Source of the DNA: Embiotoca jacksoni
Taxonomy: Eukaryota; Chordata; Actinopteri; Embiotocidae
Length of the DNA: 64,000 bases
NCBI GenBank assembly: GCA_022577435.1
Contig: JAKOON010000009.1
Span: 4,799,754-4,863,753 of the forward strand
Reading direction: 5' to 3'
Shown here: positions 11,961 to 25,140 of the stretch, piece after piece
Layout: the number at the start of each line of letters is the position of its first letter
Numbering within the stretch: the stretch's first letter is position 1
Position numbers and translations under genes: made by a program
Notes under the pieces: model-generated
The model's input: only the letters and a program-made list of their open reading frames with translations
What the model was told of the DNA's origin: nothing
Databases searched by the model: none

Positions 11961-13473
11961 CAGAGTTTTCGCTAACTTCCTTTTACCTGTGGTTATCATA
12001 ACACTCGTTAGAAGAAACTATAAAGACGTGGATGCAAAAGGTGGGCTGTTACGAGTTGTAATATTCTACAAAAAAATGTCACTGTGGGAAAAAGAACGAG
12101 CTGTATTTCACGTCCCCTAAACCAGCCACCAGAGGATAAGCTATATAAAAGGTGTGTTTACGGTGGGATTTTAGAACTACCGTGTTGGGCTGGTTAATAA
12201 ACCTTTCGGTCTCCTTCTCCATGCTTAAACAGTCTGCCTTTGAGCTTGAACTTTATAATCGGCCATTTTAAAAATGCCGTGCCCTGAACAGCACAGGTGA
12301 TTTGTTGTATATCCACCACGGGGCCAGTGGATTTTCTTTTTTAGCTTTCCCCCCGCTATGGTAATTGTCACGTCGACCTTGATGCAGATAGGATAAATGA
12401 AACATATCCTCTGTCAAGACTCTGCCATTAGTAGCGCCACAGAATTACCTCATTTCCTCTGTGATCTCTGTAAACACTTCGGATTCTGTGCATGCCCGAC
12501 CACTCTGCTATACTTCCCGTGATTTCCATGAGAGCGCTCACACCGGCGCATCGGTCCAAGAGATACTGCATGTGCACCTAGCTGAATACATCAATCCATC
12601 TTCACTATAAATTGTGTTTTAGCTTTCAGCCAAGAGCAAAACAGCTTCTTGGGGAGAAGCTGAGACTGTTTGATAAACCAGAATAGGTTGTTTTTTTTTT
12701 AGTTTTTTGATTTTATGATCGGGCTCAGTGAAACAGGAAAAAACAAGTTTCACATAGTAATACGTTGTCTGGCTTTTCAGTGCAAAATGACCAGTTTTGC
12801 TTGGTCTGTAGTGACCTAAATTATTGTTCGTGTTAATTCATGTATATATACTAAATACAGTATCTCAAAAGACCAGAAGAAGAAAACAGAAATTGAAAAT
12901 GTATTTGTATTATGCCATTATACCGGACAGCAGACTGCAGATGCAATTTGCAGTTTTCTAAACCCGACCTGCCTTAGGTACCTTTTGGAGGATTTCCATT
13001 TTGCCACATCAAATGTTTATCACGATAATGCCGGCAAATCCACCACTTGAAATGCTTTGCATTTTTAATTTTTTTTTTTTTTTTAAAGATTATAGATTTT
13101 AGATAGTGGTAGACAATCAGATTTTACTGTGTAACAAACCTGCAAATAAATCCAGTTAAATAAGTTGGTTCAAAATGTCGTCGTTGACTGACTTCTTATT
13201 TCATGTTGACTCGTAAAATCAATCAGAAAGGCTCTTGATGGCTACATACAGCTAAAGGACACAGAAATAAGAAACCGTATTTTATATTATAAGAATAAAA
13301 AGGAAAGATGTAAGCTTAAACTGTTCTTACATTTCAACATAGCCAAGTTTAGCTTCTAACAAATTTTCACACAGTATGTTTTGACTTTCAGCATTATGAG
13401 AAAAGGCTTTTAGGATGGAGATTGAAAATATGTTTGGCAAACAGTAGTAGATAGAGCAGCTAACATTAAGATA

Positions 13474-13512
13474 AGATAAGAGTTTATTAATCCCACAGTG
13501 GGGAAATTTAGT
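13474..13512. repeat. Short fragment of a teleost retroelement tail
   Basis: Tandem TAAGA units run into TTTATTAATCCCACAGTGGG and GAAATTT. The core 'TTTATT(A/G)ATCCC...GGGAAATT' is a common dispersed motif at the ends of fish non-LTR elements and their SINEs. A partial match, CAGTGGGGAAAT, recurs at about 13553-13564. Confidence 0.55.
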
Positions 13513-14809
13513 ATACTATAAAAATCTGCTAGCATCAGAACCAGTTTCTATACAGTGGGGAAATACTACACAACAGATCTTCATAGGGACTTTTATTTCC
13601 AATGGGACCTGAAAATAATATTGGTAGTTAATGACTCTTGTCATTTGAAATAACCCCTTAGTCACTATTTTATGCTGTGAACTAACTTACATTAGAGAGT
13701 CCTTTTGTCCTTTCTCTTTAGTTTTAGGTTTTATAAAGGCTAAAAAGAAAACAACTCACTTAAAGCACCACTCTTCCTCCAACTACTTCAACATGTGGAG
13801 AAGCTTGACAGATGTTTGCTCAACTTTGATTGGACAATCACCGTTCAGGGTCGAGGTCAGTTTCTGTGATAGAAATACGTTATCTGGCTCGGCACAGTGA
13901 CTTTCCCACATTTCTTTTAATATTGGACAAAACAGGATGCATTTACCATCAAAGAAACCACAGTCCACATTTTCCAACCTCACAGTCACATATCTGCCTC
14001 ACCACCAGAGACCATCATTTGCTTTTTACAAATAGTATATTTAGATAATGTCAATAAATCTGCAGGAGGAACAATAACAATACATGAAACCAGAAAGAGC
14101 TAATGAAAATAAATCACCCCTCTATGAACAAATTCTCTCTGATTCAGTTCCATTACTGAGCATCGACTGTGGTTTCCATAACAGAATATGGGCAAAGTCA
14201 AGTTCTGGTAATGTAGTTCTATGCGGAACATTTTTAGCACTGACAGCAGCCATAATTCACATTGGATCACACTGTAAATCCATAAATACATCACTTGTAA
14301 TTGTCCACAGGCTGTCAGTGTCACAATCACAATCTGCCTTGTCATGTGTGGAGGACAGACACTTTAATGAAGAGCAGAGTACTGGGCCTTCATATTGTTC
14401 TCATTTCTTGCCCTGTCAGCTTTCCAAATTAAGAATGATGTTCCTATTTGTCTTACAGTTTATTTGTTGCAAAATGGTTGATTTAGTTCAAACTAACACA
14501 TGGTTTGCAGCCTCTCCTATCAGTCCCAAGGCGGTAAATGCTGTGGCGAGAGCTTTGTTTTCGAAAAGTAAGAAGTGGGAAGCAGGTGGACAGAAAGGAA
14601 AACGGTGAACAATTTCATTCTTCAGGAGATATCTGGCTTGTGATCAAAACTGACACCCGCTCCTGCAGACGGACTGAAAGCACATAAACAAATGTCAGTA
14701 CTTTAAAGAACAACCGACATAAAATTAAAAAAAATAAATAAATTAAAAAACATTACCCACCATGCATTTAAAATGTATTAGGTTGGACATTATCTTCACA
14801 CACTTGTAA

Positions 14810-15210
14810 CGGCCACGGCAGCGGTGCAGCGGAAATTTCCCCAGCTCATGAATCAGCCAATCAATCTACAGGATCTGCGTGCAATCAACATTGTTATCCC
14901 GCTGACAGATTGCAGTGCCGGGCCATCAGAGACTTTGAAATCGTATTCCAAAAACAAACTTTGATCGTCCTGCCCAGATGATGTAACTGAAAGTTATCCA
15001 TTACAGGATGGCTGTGACATCACTCCCGAGTGAGCTCACGGCATCACAAAGAGCACATTCTGCCTCCGAATCCTCCCAGCGGTCCGTAATCTTGGCAGTG
15101 AGGGAAAAGTGGGGAGGCACAACGGCTTCCTTGTACGGTAATCATCCACTCATCACGGCAAAACCACCACAAAGCGCAAAACTTCGTCCGTCACCGAGCC
15201 AAATCTAAGC
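14810..15210. promoter_or_regulatory. Enhancer-like block (candidate conserved non-coding element)
   Basis: It contains CATGAATCAGCCAATCAATC at about 14847-14866 (PBX/homeodomain-like), AACATTGTTA at about 14887 (SOX-like) and CTGACAG at about 14902 (MEIS-like). A 66-codon plus-strand frame at 15008 begins just after an ATTACAG acceptor look-alike, but its donor is poor, so I treat it as non-coding. Confidence 0.3.
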
Positions 15211-15349
15211 ATCACTTTTCTTTATTTACGATGGTCGGTCATGATTATGGGCATGTTGACTTTTGAAAGCGCCGCTGTCTTCGCTGTCAGCAAACCGTTA
15301 AATTGCTGTACCCTGAAAATACAGACATCCTGGATATATTTATGCACCT

Positions 15350-16900
15350 CGAAGATGACATCAACTGCCGCGGCGTTCAGTGTTCGCGTTTTGTGCTGTG
15401 CGTTCGTCATTCACGTCAGTTAACGAGCATCATTACGGAGCCCGAAAACCTACACGGCGCTTACTGAAGGGATATTCTTACACCCGAAGGGAAACTTGTC
15501 GCTGCGAGGGCCTGAGAAACTCCGCATTTAAAACGTGCGTGCTCTCGCACGTGCGGGTGAGTGCGTGCGTGCGTGCTAGGGTACATACTGTCCATGTGTC
15601 GCGTCCAAGTCTCATATCGGTTCTGATGCATCAGATTACCCCATCAGAGGGAGCTGGTCCAGCGAGGCCATCGGCCCGACACTAATCCTCCTTTGATGAG
15701 TCTAGCTTCAGAGGAAAAGCACTGACATTTCGCACTAAGGCCTTCTCCCTTTTCTCCTGCCACGCACGGACGGAACTCGGCTCCGGTGAGACGCTCTTTC
15801 ATCCCGACCTCGGCGAGATGAGGGTCTGGACTCAGATGACTGGTGGATTAGATGGCAGCTCACAAGAGACCCGAGAGACTGATGTCTGAGAGAAAGACTC
15901 GTGAGACGCGGCCTCGGGAGCGAGGCAAGACGCGGCCGAGGTCCTGGACCGGGGACGGTTAGTCAGGACGCGTTGGGGGGGGTAAAGGTCGTTGTGGAGA
16001 TGTGGTTTCGGAGTCCAAAACGTAACCGGGAGGATTTCGGTTCGGCTTTCGAAACGGTCGCGCGGTTCGGTCAGAGTAGAAAAGCCAAAATCTTACGCAT
16101 CGCTCGAGCTTGCTCGAGTACAAACAGCGGCAAAAACACCCTAAATATACTGTCCCGTTATTGGGTTCGACTGGATCAAATGAACGCAGTCTAATACTAA
16201 ACCCTGCAATAAATCCTACCGTCGTGAGGAATATAATTCAGGTTCTGTTACAAAAAAGTTTCAACTGTATGGTTTGGAAGATGTAGATAGATAGTGAAGT
16301 CTCACGGTATTGCATTATATACAGATATGCATTCCTGTTTTTCTCGGTGATAAAACAGGGATGGACAGAATAATAGATATCCACGTCAGTGTAACAATAC
16401 AATTCAGGAGCACCACAAACCGCAGCAAATCGAGACAGTTTCGAAATAATATTTACGTCGCCTTCGCGAGGGTTTACTGCAGGAGTATTTGGTATTAAAA
16501 CTGCAGTCTACAACATGCACCGCACTTGCTTCAACTAACTGGCTGATCAGTGGTTTTGGATCAAACCCGACCGAGTAGACCGTCGCAGGTTACAGATCCA
16601 CCGCCGAAAGGTAGGAACTAAAAGAACATAAAATGCCGAGATTTGTTTTACCACAGTACACAAATGACGAAACAAGGAACAAACGAGGACGCCTCCATAA
16701 TATTCTAGCAAGTTCCCATTTGCTATTTAAAACGCATCAAGGAGTGGCGCTTAACATCAACACGCGCGGCACGTTCAACTTACCAACAGATGGAGTTCTT
16801 CCAGCGCAGCGGTAACCGGTAAGCACCTCTGTGTCATTACATTGACGAGAAAGAAAGAGCTGCTTTTGAAGTAAGGAATTGCTTCTTTGTTGATCCAAAA
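15350..16900. promoter_or_regulatory. CpG-rich island, possible promoter
   Basis: CpG is frequent here compared with flanking DNA, notably at 15,480-15,600 and 15,750-16,130. A cluster of GCGTG cores and one CACGTG lies at 15,533-15,577. No coding exon is convincing; the 101-, 97- and 62-codon frames inside lack domains. It may be an unmethylated regulatory island or the promoter and first exon of an unrecognised transcript. Confidence 0.35.
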
Positions 16901-18229
16901 AGTCAGCGTGAAATGAAATGATGTAACGTCAAAGACGAATTTACAGTCCTTCTTTATTTTTTTACATTTGTAGCTCAGGCTACATTTTAAAGCGCTCTTC
17001 TGCCACTAAGGAAGCTCACATGGCCTCATCCATCCTTGAAATTTAACCTACAAGAGCATACCAGGAAAACGTACCGCCGTCACACTCTCACAACACTATT
17101 CACGGCGACTGATTACCGTTTTAGAAAAGAGTTCAGCTTGGCGCTATCAGAACGGGGGGTGGGGGGGGATTTATCATCTGAAAAAAAGAGAAAAAGAACG
17201 CGACCACGGGTGGTAAAATAGTGGTCAAATCTATACGGTTATTATCCCATTATTAACATCCTGTTGAATATGGAGCAAAACAGACAAAACGCTGAGGCTA
17301 GAAAATTGGACCATAACGGAGGAAGAGAGATCATATATCCCCAACGCTGGCTCCCAGTGGATCTTAGAGTTGTTTTCAAATACTGCTGATTACTTATAAA
17401 GCACTGAATGGCCAATTTCCTGTTTAGATTACTGAGCTTTTACAGTACGTTACCGTATCTCGCCGCTGTGAAACTGTGGATCTTCTGGGGGGGTGAAAAA
17501 AAAAAGTAACCGTTAGTCTCCCGAGTTAGACAACAGACCAAATGCGACCACTTTTTCTCACAACGATTGAGCTTTGGAATCGGCATTTGTTTTGAATGCT
17601 CCGTTCGTCTCTCCAGCAGCTTGTTTAGGAACGTTTCATATCAAGCTTTGCAAAATGAAAGGAAAAATACACACTTGTTTTGGGTTTTTGGTTGGTATAT
17701 TTCTAAACTGCATAATTGTTTTGACGTTGTCATCTGCTATCAAATATTCAAATCTGCGAGGAACTGAAGAGGCTGAATAAATCAGAAAAGGTTTCAGTTC
17801 CTTTTCGTTCCAGCTTTCACCGGAGAATCACACTCTGAATCTCTGACTGCATATTTGAGATGGGTACTGAAATCAAAAATACAATTGGATATTTGAACTA
17901 TCCGACTATTATTCGAAGAGGAAGTGTGTCTTTAACTATCATCTTTGATGGAGGTCATCTGATATTAAAGTTTCTTTGTCGGGGACTAAGCTAGCCATTA
18001 ACTGCTGATCTGTGGATGGATGGTCTGCTCGGTGCTTTACTCTCAGAGAACTGGGAGGTAAGATATGCTATCTTAATAGAATTTGCACTGCATCTCATTT
18101 TCATATATTTGTGTTGAATGTCCTTGTCTTTGCACCTTCCTCCTGTTTGTACTGTAAAATCGAACATATTTTTCCGCTTTTTTCTTTTGTTGTTTAATGG
18201 CGTTTGGCAAACAGCTTTTAGGTGCATTG

Positions 18230-18243
18230 CCGCCCCCTTCTGG
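18230..18243 (-). promoter_or_regulatory. CTCF-like core motif
   Basis: The minus strand reads CCAGAAGGGGGCGG, which fits the vertebrate CTCF core CCASYAGRKGGCR except for one position. Confidence 0.35.
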
Positions 18244-19057
18244 CACAAGTAACACATAATTAACAGGCCTCGGTAAAAACATGGGGAAATATACACGAGT
18301 CGCATTAACAATTCGATTTTTTTTATTATTTTTTTTATTATTTACTGACAACACGATAATTACGACCTATCCGTACTGTGTAGCATACAAAACCGCAAGA
18401 TGACTGTTATTACACCCGTAGTAAATAGCAGGTGGCTGTGAGGGTTGGATCTCAGCCTCGTCTTTCCTAACCATTTCCTCTTGTTTACAAAAAAAAAAAA
18501 AACCTGTGCTCAACTACAAAAGTTACAAAATGTAAAATGCAAAACAAACAAAGTAAAAAAAATTGAAAAGAAAATGAAAGAAAGATCCCTGCATTTTGAG
18601 ATCGGTCTTACGCCGACATCTCGTGCACGTGCATTCCTACGTATAACCAGGGAGTCACACCGCGCTAACCACGTCGCACAATCGCACCGCCGCTGTGGAT
18701 TCTGGAGGAAAGGGTGAAAACACTTTTGCTTTCAGCACACAGAATCAATATCCTCATATACAGGTTTCAGAGACATGTTAGCTTTATGAACTAAAAGCTC
18801 TACTGCTGCTTCTGCCTCCACTCTGCTAACTTTGAACTGCAGACTTGACTGATTTAAGAAATAATAAAATCCTAATAGCTGGCCCTCTGGATGGCTATTG
18901 ATTTCCCACAGCAGTGGCAGATCAAGAGGTACATTTATGATCAGACAGGGTGCAAGAAATTATACCATAGCACAAACCCACTATTGATTGGACAGAACAG
19001 TGTGAACTCTTAAAAAGTTAACCACTGTGTACACAGTTTTGCAATGCTGGGGGGCAG

Positions 19058-19122
19058 GAGAGGGGAGCGGAGGGGAGGGGAGGAGAGGAGAGGAGAGGAG
19101 AGGAGAGGAGAGGAGAGGAGAG
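19058..19122. repeat. (GAGAG)n / GGGGA purine minisatellite-like tract
   Basis: Imperfect GGGGA units grade into at least eight GGAGA pentamers. The strand is pure purine apart from one C, so it could adopt a triplex structure. Confidence 0.95.
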
Positions 19123-19264
19123 ACTCAGCTACTTCATTAATGTAAATAAGCGCTACATGAATTAGATTTATTGCGCTTCCATCACCACAAGTCAATCATT
19201 TAGGTTGATGTGTTGTTGTTTTTTTGTCACCGCTGATAATTATTTGCATAAAAACCTGCCGCCC

Positions 19265-19290
19265 GGGGGGGGGGGGGGGGGGGGGGGGGG
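19265..19290. repeat. Uninterrupted 26-base G tract
   Basis: Twenty-six consecutive G follow GCCC, so the CCC can pair with part of the run. It is a strong quadruplex candidate or a sequencing/assembly artefact. Confidence 0.95.
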
Positions 19291-19480
19291 CAGTCCTACT
19301 GCAGAGCTGCATCTGCATGCAGCTGTAAACATGCTAACTAGGACATCACAGAGAGACGCCGGGACGGGCAGAAGGACACTCAGCAGGAGACGGGTAAAAG
19401 AGGTAAAAGTCCAAAAAGGGGACAATAATGGGGAATATCACGCACTATATTGCATCCGTTTATAAAGTGAATAGGGAGAT

Positions 19481-19482
<2 letters not shown>

Positions 19483-19531
<49 letters not shown>
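19483..19531. repeat. (GT)n microsatellite
   Basis: An uninterrupted GT run of about 49 bp. Confidence 0.98.
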
Positions 19532-19532
<1 letters not shown>

Positions 19533-21729
19533 CTGCCATTTCCAAATCCTCCTGTCTGTGTCTTCTCAAATACATTTCTCTCCTACATTTGCTTTTTTTT
19601 ACAGTTTCCTTTCATCATATTTACAGTAATGTTGAAAGATACAACTGGTCAGGTAAAGAAAATAAGCAATAGATTTTAGATATTTTATCAGCTGTGACCA
19701 TTTATTTTGTTGTAACTGTGTTTTAATAGCCGATTAAATTCTTCCATGAATTCGATATTTCAAAAATAAATTTCTTAAATATTACTACTTAATTGACTTG
19801 GAACGTGACAAGCACTTATCATGAATCCATAACTGCTGAACAGTTACACATAAATGATGATGAAATAAATGACTCCAATATAGTAGAAAATCTAAAATGC
19901 CCATCACAATCAATACATTTTACTTTGTTTTATTTAATGCTGCTACAATATTACTTTTATCTCATGAAGAATATATAGATAATCATATAAGGTTTTACTA
20001 AATGCCGCCTGCTATACCACGCCTGACAAAAAAAAAAATACCCTTATTGATGACATATTTACTATTGTGGGTTAATAAATCAACTTAAATTGCTATTCAA
20101 TCCCTTTAAAATTTCAAGTGGTTTCTTATGTCTCCTCCCAACATCCTGTTTCAAAAGGAACCATGTAAAAATACGGATGCTCTCAAAATGCCATTTCATT
20201 GCGACTTCAATATTTGATGAAGCTCAGGCTGCAGCAGCCTTTGATGTATGCCAATAATGATGAAGGACTTCTGCAATGACTACGAGTGAAATGACCTTTT
20301 TTTTTTTTTTTTTTTGCCCCACAAGCAACTGAAGCTCCAACACGATAAACACAAAGTGATATTTTATATAAAACAAGATTGGCTTGTTTGGTTCATTAAC
20401 CAAGGGAGCAGGTGAATAAGTGATTAATTGAATGAACAAATGACTTGGTGTTGTGGAAAAAGCGTGCTTCAAACACGTCCTTCCACAGCTAGGTGTGTCA
20501 CTGCCTCCCTCTGGCACTGCAAGGAAGCACACACCTCACTAAGAAGAGTGCCTCCTACACCATCCTGGCTCTCTACAGACCTACATCACATCTCAAATAA
20601 TGATGAAGAATTTCTTCTTTTTTTTTGTTCTTTTTTTTTTTTCATGTCCCGCTGTAAATCATGCAGAGGCTGTAATTTGTGCCACAGCTGCAGGTGGAGT
20701 CTTCAGCGTTTTGTAAAGACTGGAGTCTGTTTGCTGGTTTACTTGACAGTCCGCCTCAGCATCAGTCTGCCAAAATGTTAAGCAGCGCTCAACTGCAGCC
20801 GGAGTAGAATCGTCCGATCAGGTAACCTGAGTGAGCCGTCGCATGGTAAGCCGAGAAGAGACGCTGCCGGTTGTCTCGGAGGCATCTGGTGATAATGTGG
20901 TAAAAGGACCCCATTTATCCAAAACACATTACATGACCAAGGCGTGTTGACGTGAATCGGATACACAAGAGAGGCAAAAGTGGTTCGGCTAAAATAGGAA
21001 ACACCAAAAAAAAAAAAAAAAAAAGCGAATCACATTTGCTGCGAGGGTCAATGTGGTGCTGACGCCATAGATGTCACTCAGGGGAGCTGATCTGATTGGG
21101 AAAAAAACAAAAAGGTCGAATAAGATCATCATCCGACAAGTTTGAGTGGTGATCTGAACGCAGTGAAGCTGCCAAAACTATTGAGGCAGTCGTACTATTA
21201 TCTGTCCTCTGTCTCGGTGTGTTTGATAACAAAGGTCCTGAGCACCCTGACCAACATCCAGCACCTTTCTTTTTCGTATCACCCTTGCTAATCCACCGCC
21301 ACTACACCCACTCGGTTCCCGTGTCTCTCTTTCAACCCCCTGCTCCTCCTCTGTCTGTCTCCACAGACTCTATAATGGCATTTGGTCACTGTAAAGAGCC
21401 ATGATGGTGCTGTTAACTGCGAGGAGGGAGGCGGTTGTCACGGATACCTGATGCGGCATGGTGCTGGACCATCTGCCATGCAAAAGACAGCTCCCTGCTC
21501 ACTGCTGTAATTACAGAAAAACCCAAGCAGCCAGTGAGCCCTGGCACACATGAGGACAAGAAGTATGTGTGAGTGACAGATAGAAAAAATGTAAAAAAAA
21601 AAAAAAAAGACAGAAAAATAACTGTGTTGTGTGACTGAAAACAAAACAAAAATACGCTGAAACTGCCTAAAATGAGCTATTAGCCGGTCCATAAGTTTAA
21701 ACAAAATGGGGACATCAGGGCAAATTAAG

Positions 21730-21761
<32 letters not shown>

Positions 21762-22419
21762 ACCCGTCTATTTTAACCACAGTACAGTATGTAGCATGGT
21801 CTGCTGTCATGCCTTTGTTTGTTGTTACCCATTGTGCTCCAAATAAACCAGCTGTCAAAAACTCCCCATTGAGCTCTATTAAAACTGGAAGTGTTCCTAA
21901 TACACAGCGCGCTGAGCAAGGCAAGCGTGAAGGGCACAAACAAATAAACAGCAGCGAGAAGTTTCAATTAGTGACACCCACACTGACAGCAAGCATTAGC
22001 AGGCAAAGTTACTTAACTGGTCAATTTGGTTCACTGTAATTGGCCACATTTTGCAGGTGCACCACGTTTTTATGGGACCGCTGTGGGCTGAAAACTGCGT
22101 GTACACTGACTCCGCAAAACAAGACTCTGCAAGATATTTTGAAGGGGACGATGGCCAGATTTAAAAACCGGTACAGTTCTTGGCCGTTGTGGACACAGTC
22201 TCGGGACTATTGAGTGTAATATCTGTGGTTCAAATATACACGGCGTCCAATTCAAACAAGGAAACTGACGCACGAGTGCAAACGAGTTCAGGGAACATTT
22301 GTACAGCGTACATGCATAATTGAGGCGTGTTTAAGACTGCAGCGTAAAGGAGAGTACCGTATGTCCTGCAGCACAATACAACCTCCATTAACTCTCACAG
22401 CAGGTGAAGCGGAGAGAGG

Positions 22420-22830
22420 TGTGCTTGAACCATTTCATTTCTAATTAAATGCATTTCATCGAGAAAATAAACCATTACGTTCCTAAACTATTTGTGTGAT
22501 GCCGTCATGATTACAATACAAGCTGCGCTATCATTTTCATTAGCGCGAGCTGTATAGTTATGACAGATGCCGAGGGACTGGACATTAGCTCTGATTCATG
22601 AGGCCACCCGTCGGGCTCAGCTCGGAAAAGCTAGCTTTCGAAACTGCGCACAGCAACAGCGGATAATGAAATCAAGACCGAAATGTATTTGTGTTACTTC
22701 CCGCAGCCAAAACCACACCGAATATTGCTGTCATTTGGCGACACCCAAAACTATTTGGATTAATAATGCTGTGGAAAAAAAAAACGTGTTTGCATTAAAG
22801 CGATATTGTTTAGTTTTAGTAGGCTCGTGA
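22420..22830. promoter_or_regulatory. Enhancer-like block (candidate conserved non-coding element)
   Basis: It contains TTTCTAATTAAATGCATTTC at about 22437-22456 and TTTCATTAGCGCGAGC near 22,533, and it is complex unique sequence between repeats. It is called on motif content only. Confidence 0.3.
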
Positions 22831-23293
22831 GCCATCTGTTTTTCATCTAGTACAGTTATTGGACTTAGTTTCTGCACCACACCCCTTTCCATCATCTGTT
22901 CAATATTCTATACATGTCGCTCGGAATAAGACACAGTATTGATTTGCATGCCTCTCTCCACATGGAGGACATAGATTATTTTGTGGTGATTTTCAGGAGG
23001 ATTAAGGAGATTTAAAGTACTTAAAGGACACACGCGTTATGTTCCACCAACAGTTCTAATGAAGTCCAATAAGAAAAGAGTTAAATGAAGAAATAAAATC
23101 CAATAATTTTTTTTTCTGAGGGTCGGATCTGTCCCATTTAGGGTCTATTCATTAAGCTATAGTCGAGGGACTATTACAGGAGTATAAAAAGGATTTCTGC
23201 GGAGAGGCAGTGGATGAATGATGAATGATGAAAACAATAACAATGCCATAAGAATACCAACATTACATTTCCTGATAGGTCTGGCTTATTTTT

Positions 23294-23298
<5 letters not shown>

Positions 23299-23346
<48 letters not shown>
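23299..23346. repeat. (GT)n microsatellite
   Basis: A GT run of about 48 bp, ending in TATATGTGTATGTG. Confidence 0.98.
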
Positions 23347-23354
<8 letters not shown>

Positions 23355-24243
23355 ATGTGATAGGCATGGCTTTTGACTGGAAATGACTCAATGGCTATGT
23401 GCATAAAACCGTGTGGCTACAGGATGTATAGCTTGTTTCTTTCACAGCCCCAGTTGTGACTATCAGACAAAGTCATTTGCCTCCATTTTTCCAGCTTGTA
23501 AAAAAAAAACAGAACGTTATATTTTCCCACAACATTGTGACAAAGTGCCGAAAGTGAAAGCACTATCTGATCAATTAATTATTGCACCTCAGCAGAATCA
23601 GATTCAATATCTTGTCTCACACTCGTTGGCACCACAGGCATGTCAATCAAACAGACATGTCCCCAAACATTCCCGCTGTTTGAGGCCTAATAACTAATTA
23701 AAAGATGGATTTATTTTCAGAACGACCAGCCAAAAACTACCAAGAAGGAACAACTTTAGCAAATGACGTCATTATGACTCGTGGAAAACAATAGTGACTT
23801 TGTATTTCACGAGCGAAGTTGAATGGGACTCTGTGGCGCCAGAGCCTTTTTTTGGTGCCAACCCCTCGCGGCCGTCAGCGGCATTGGCCTCACTTTCTAG
23901 ACCCAGAAGATCCGATTTTTGTTTTTTACGTATATGAAAAAAAAAATTATTGCGCAATCACAGTTATTACACAATTTGTTTTTAAACCAGATTAAAAAGA
24001 AAAAAAGGAGAGCCCAATAACTTGGGAGGAGGCAACTTGTTGGATTTGCAGCAAAAAGCTGGAGATGTACAGAAAAAGGCAATTGAATTGTGAATTGTCA
24101 TACAGATAATTCAAATAAAATCGCATGGTCACAGTATTAGTATGATTATTTTTATGACATGCAGATTTACAGGGATATTATTAGGTATTGTAACCACTAC
24201 TCAGTTCCAGTTTAAATCAGCAACTTGAGTACCAAACTGCGCG

Positions 24244-24287
24244 CACACACACACACACACACACACAGACAGACAGACAGACTGACA

Positions 24288-24319
<32 letters not shown>
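24244..24319. repeat. Compound (AC)n-(ACAG)n-(AC)n microsatellite
   Basis: Two AC arrays flank ACAG tetranucleotides at about 24265-24290, one of them altered to ACTG. Confidence 0.97.
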
Positions 24320-24321
<2 letters not shown>

Positions 24322-24949
24322 GAAACCCAATTCAGTGATGTTGGCAACTGCTCCGCAGTAACAAGACAAGTGTTTGATATTTACTTGCTCATACCAACGG
24401 CTGAACACGAGTAAAATCTCTCATGACGAGTGGCTTTTACAGTCTACATTCCTGTGCAGCAGCTTTAATCAAACGAGTAGCGGGAGAACGTAACTTCAGC
24501 TGTGGCTTCGACTCCTTTTCCTTCCTGTTTCTAATGTCCCGGCATCAGCACATAGTGAGGGTGAGCGGACTGGACACTCTGGAGCAAGGATCACAAACTG
24601 TCCCTGTGGGTACAGTTACCAAGGGCAACAGCGTAGGTCAGACACTGGCAGCACTGTGCTGCATTGACCAGGCAAAGAATTTGGTGAAAAACTGCGGCTA
24701 TACTATTTATAATATAAAGGAAGAAAAGCAATTAGGAACCAAATGTGGTTTAAATTGCTTGGTGATCCAATTAAAACTGAAGCCCTGCAGACAGCAATGT
24801 GCTTCTAATGAGGTAAAATTAAAAGCATTAGCATTGCCTCTTCCCAACTGTCTCCCATGTAAGAACTTCCTCCTTCATATTTTCCTTCCTGTGGGCATGT
24901 CCTATTCTGAATGTCTGTAGAAAATAAATATGTATATTTGGAGTTATTA

Positions 24950-25140
24950 TCACTCTCTAATTTACCGTAATGAAAGTGCTAGCCGGCGCTGGCGGATGAG
25001 CCATTTTAATTTAAGCATCGAATGCAGCCCTGCATATTAATGACCTTATTTGCATAAATCATGTCACTCCACTCGGGATTCCAATTAAACCCTTGATTAA
25101 TTGCTCGGCTGACCCGTTAAATAGAATCCTTTAAGTGGTT
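24950..25140. promoter_or_regulatory. Enhancer-like block with an exact POU octamer
   Basis: ATTTGCAT at 25048-25055 is the reverse complement of the canonical octamer ATGCAAAT. Nearby are GCATATTAATGACC, CCAATTAAACCC and CTTGATTAATTG (about 25092), which fit homeodomain and PBX-type sites. There is no repeat content and no coding potential. It is one of the better enhancer candidates in the window. Confidence 0.4.

Larger units (their letters stand above)
8390..15350. other. Non-coding DNA with simple repeats, no gene seen
   Basis: The longest frames (172 codons on the minus strand at 11183-11701 and 174 codons on the plus strand at 14084-14608) have no domain, no start context of note and no matching splice signals, and are within what chance gives. 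The stretch contains homopolymer tracts, a CA/GCAC array and a short retroelement fragment at 13,474. Confidence 0.65.

Noticed and set aside
14084..14608. 174-codon plus-strand open frame
   Set aside because: No recognisable motif, AT-rich codons and no splice borders; one frame of this length is expected by chance in 64 kb read six ways.
15008..15208. 66-codon frame starting just after an acceptor-like ATTACAG
   Set aside because: The only donor nearby (TACG|GTAATC) is weak and the peptide has no similarity I recognise; the block fits an enhancer better.
16160..16190. GGGTTCGACTGG, resembling a tRNA T-arm
   Set aside because: No acceptor stem, D-arm or anticodon arm can be built around it.
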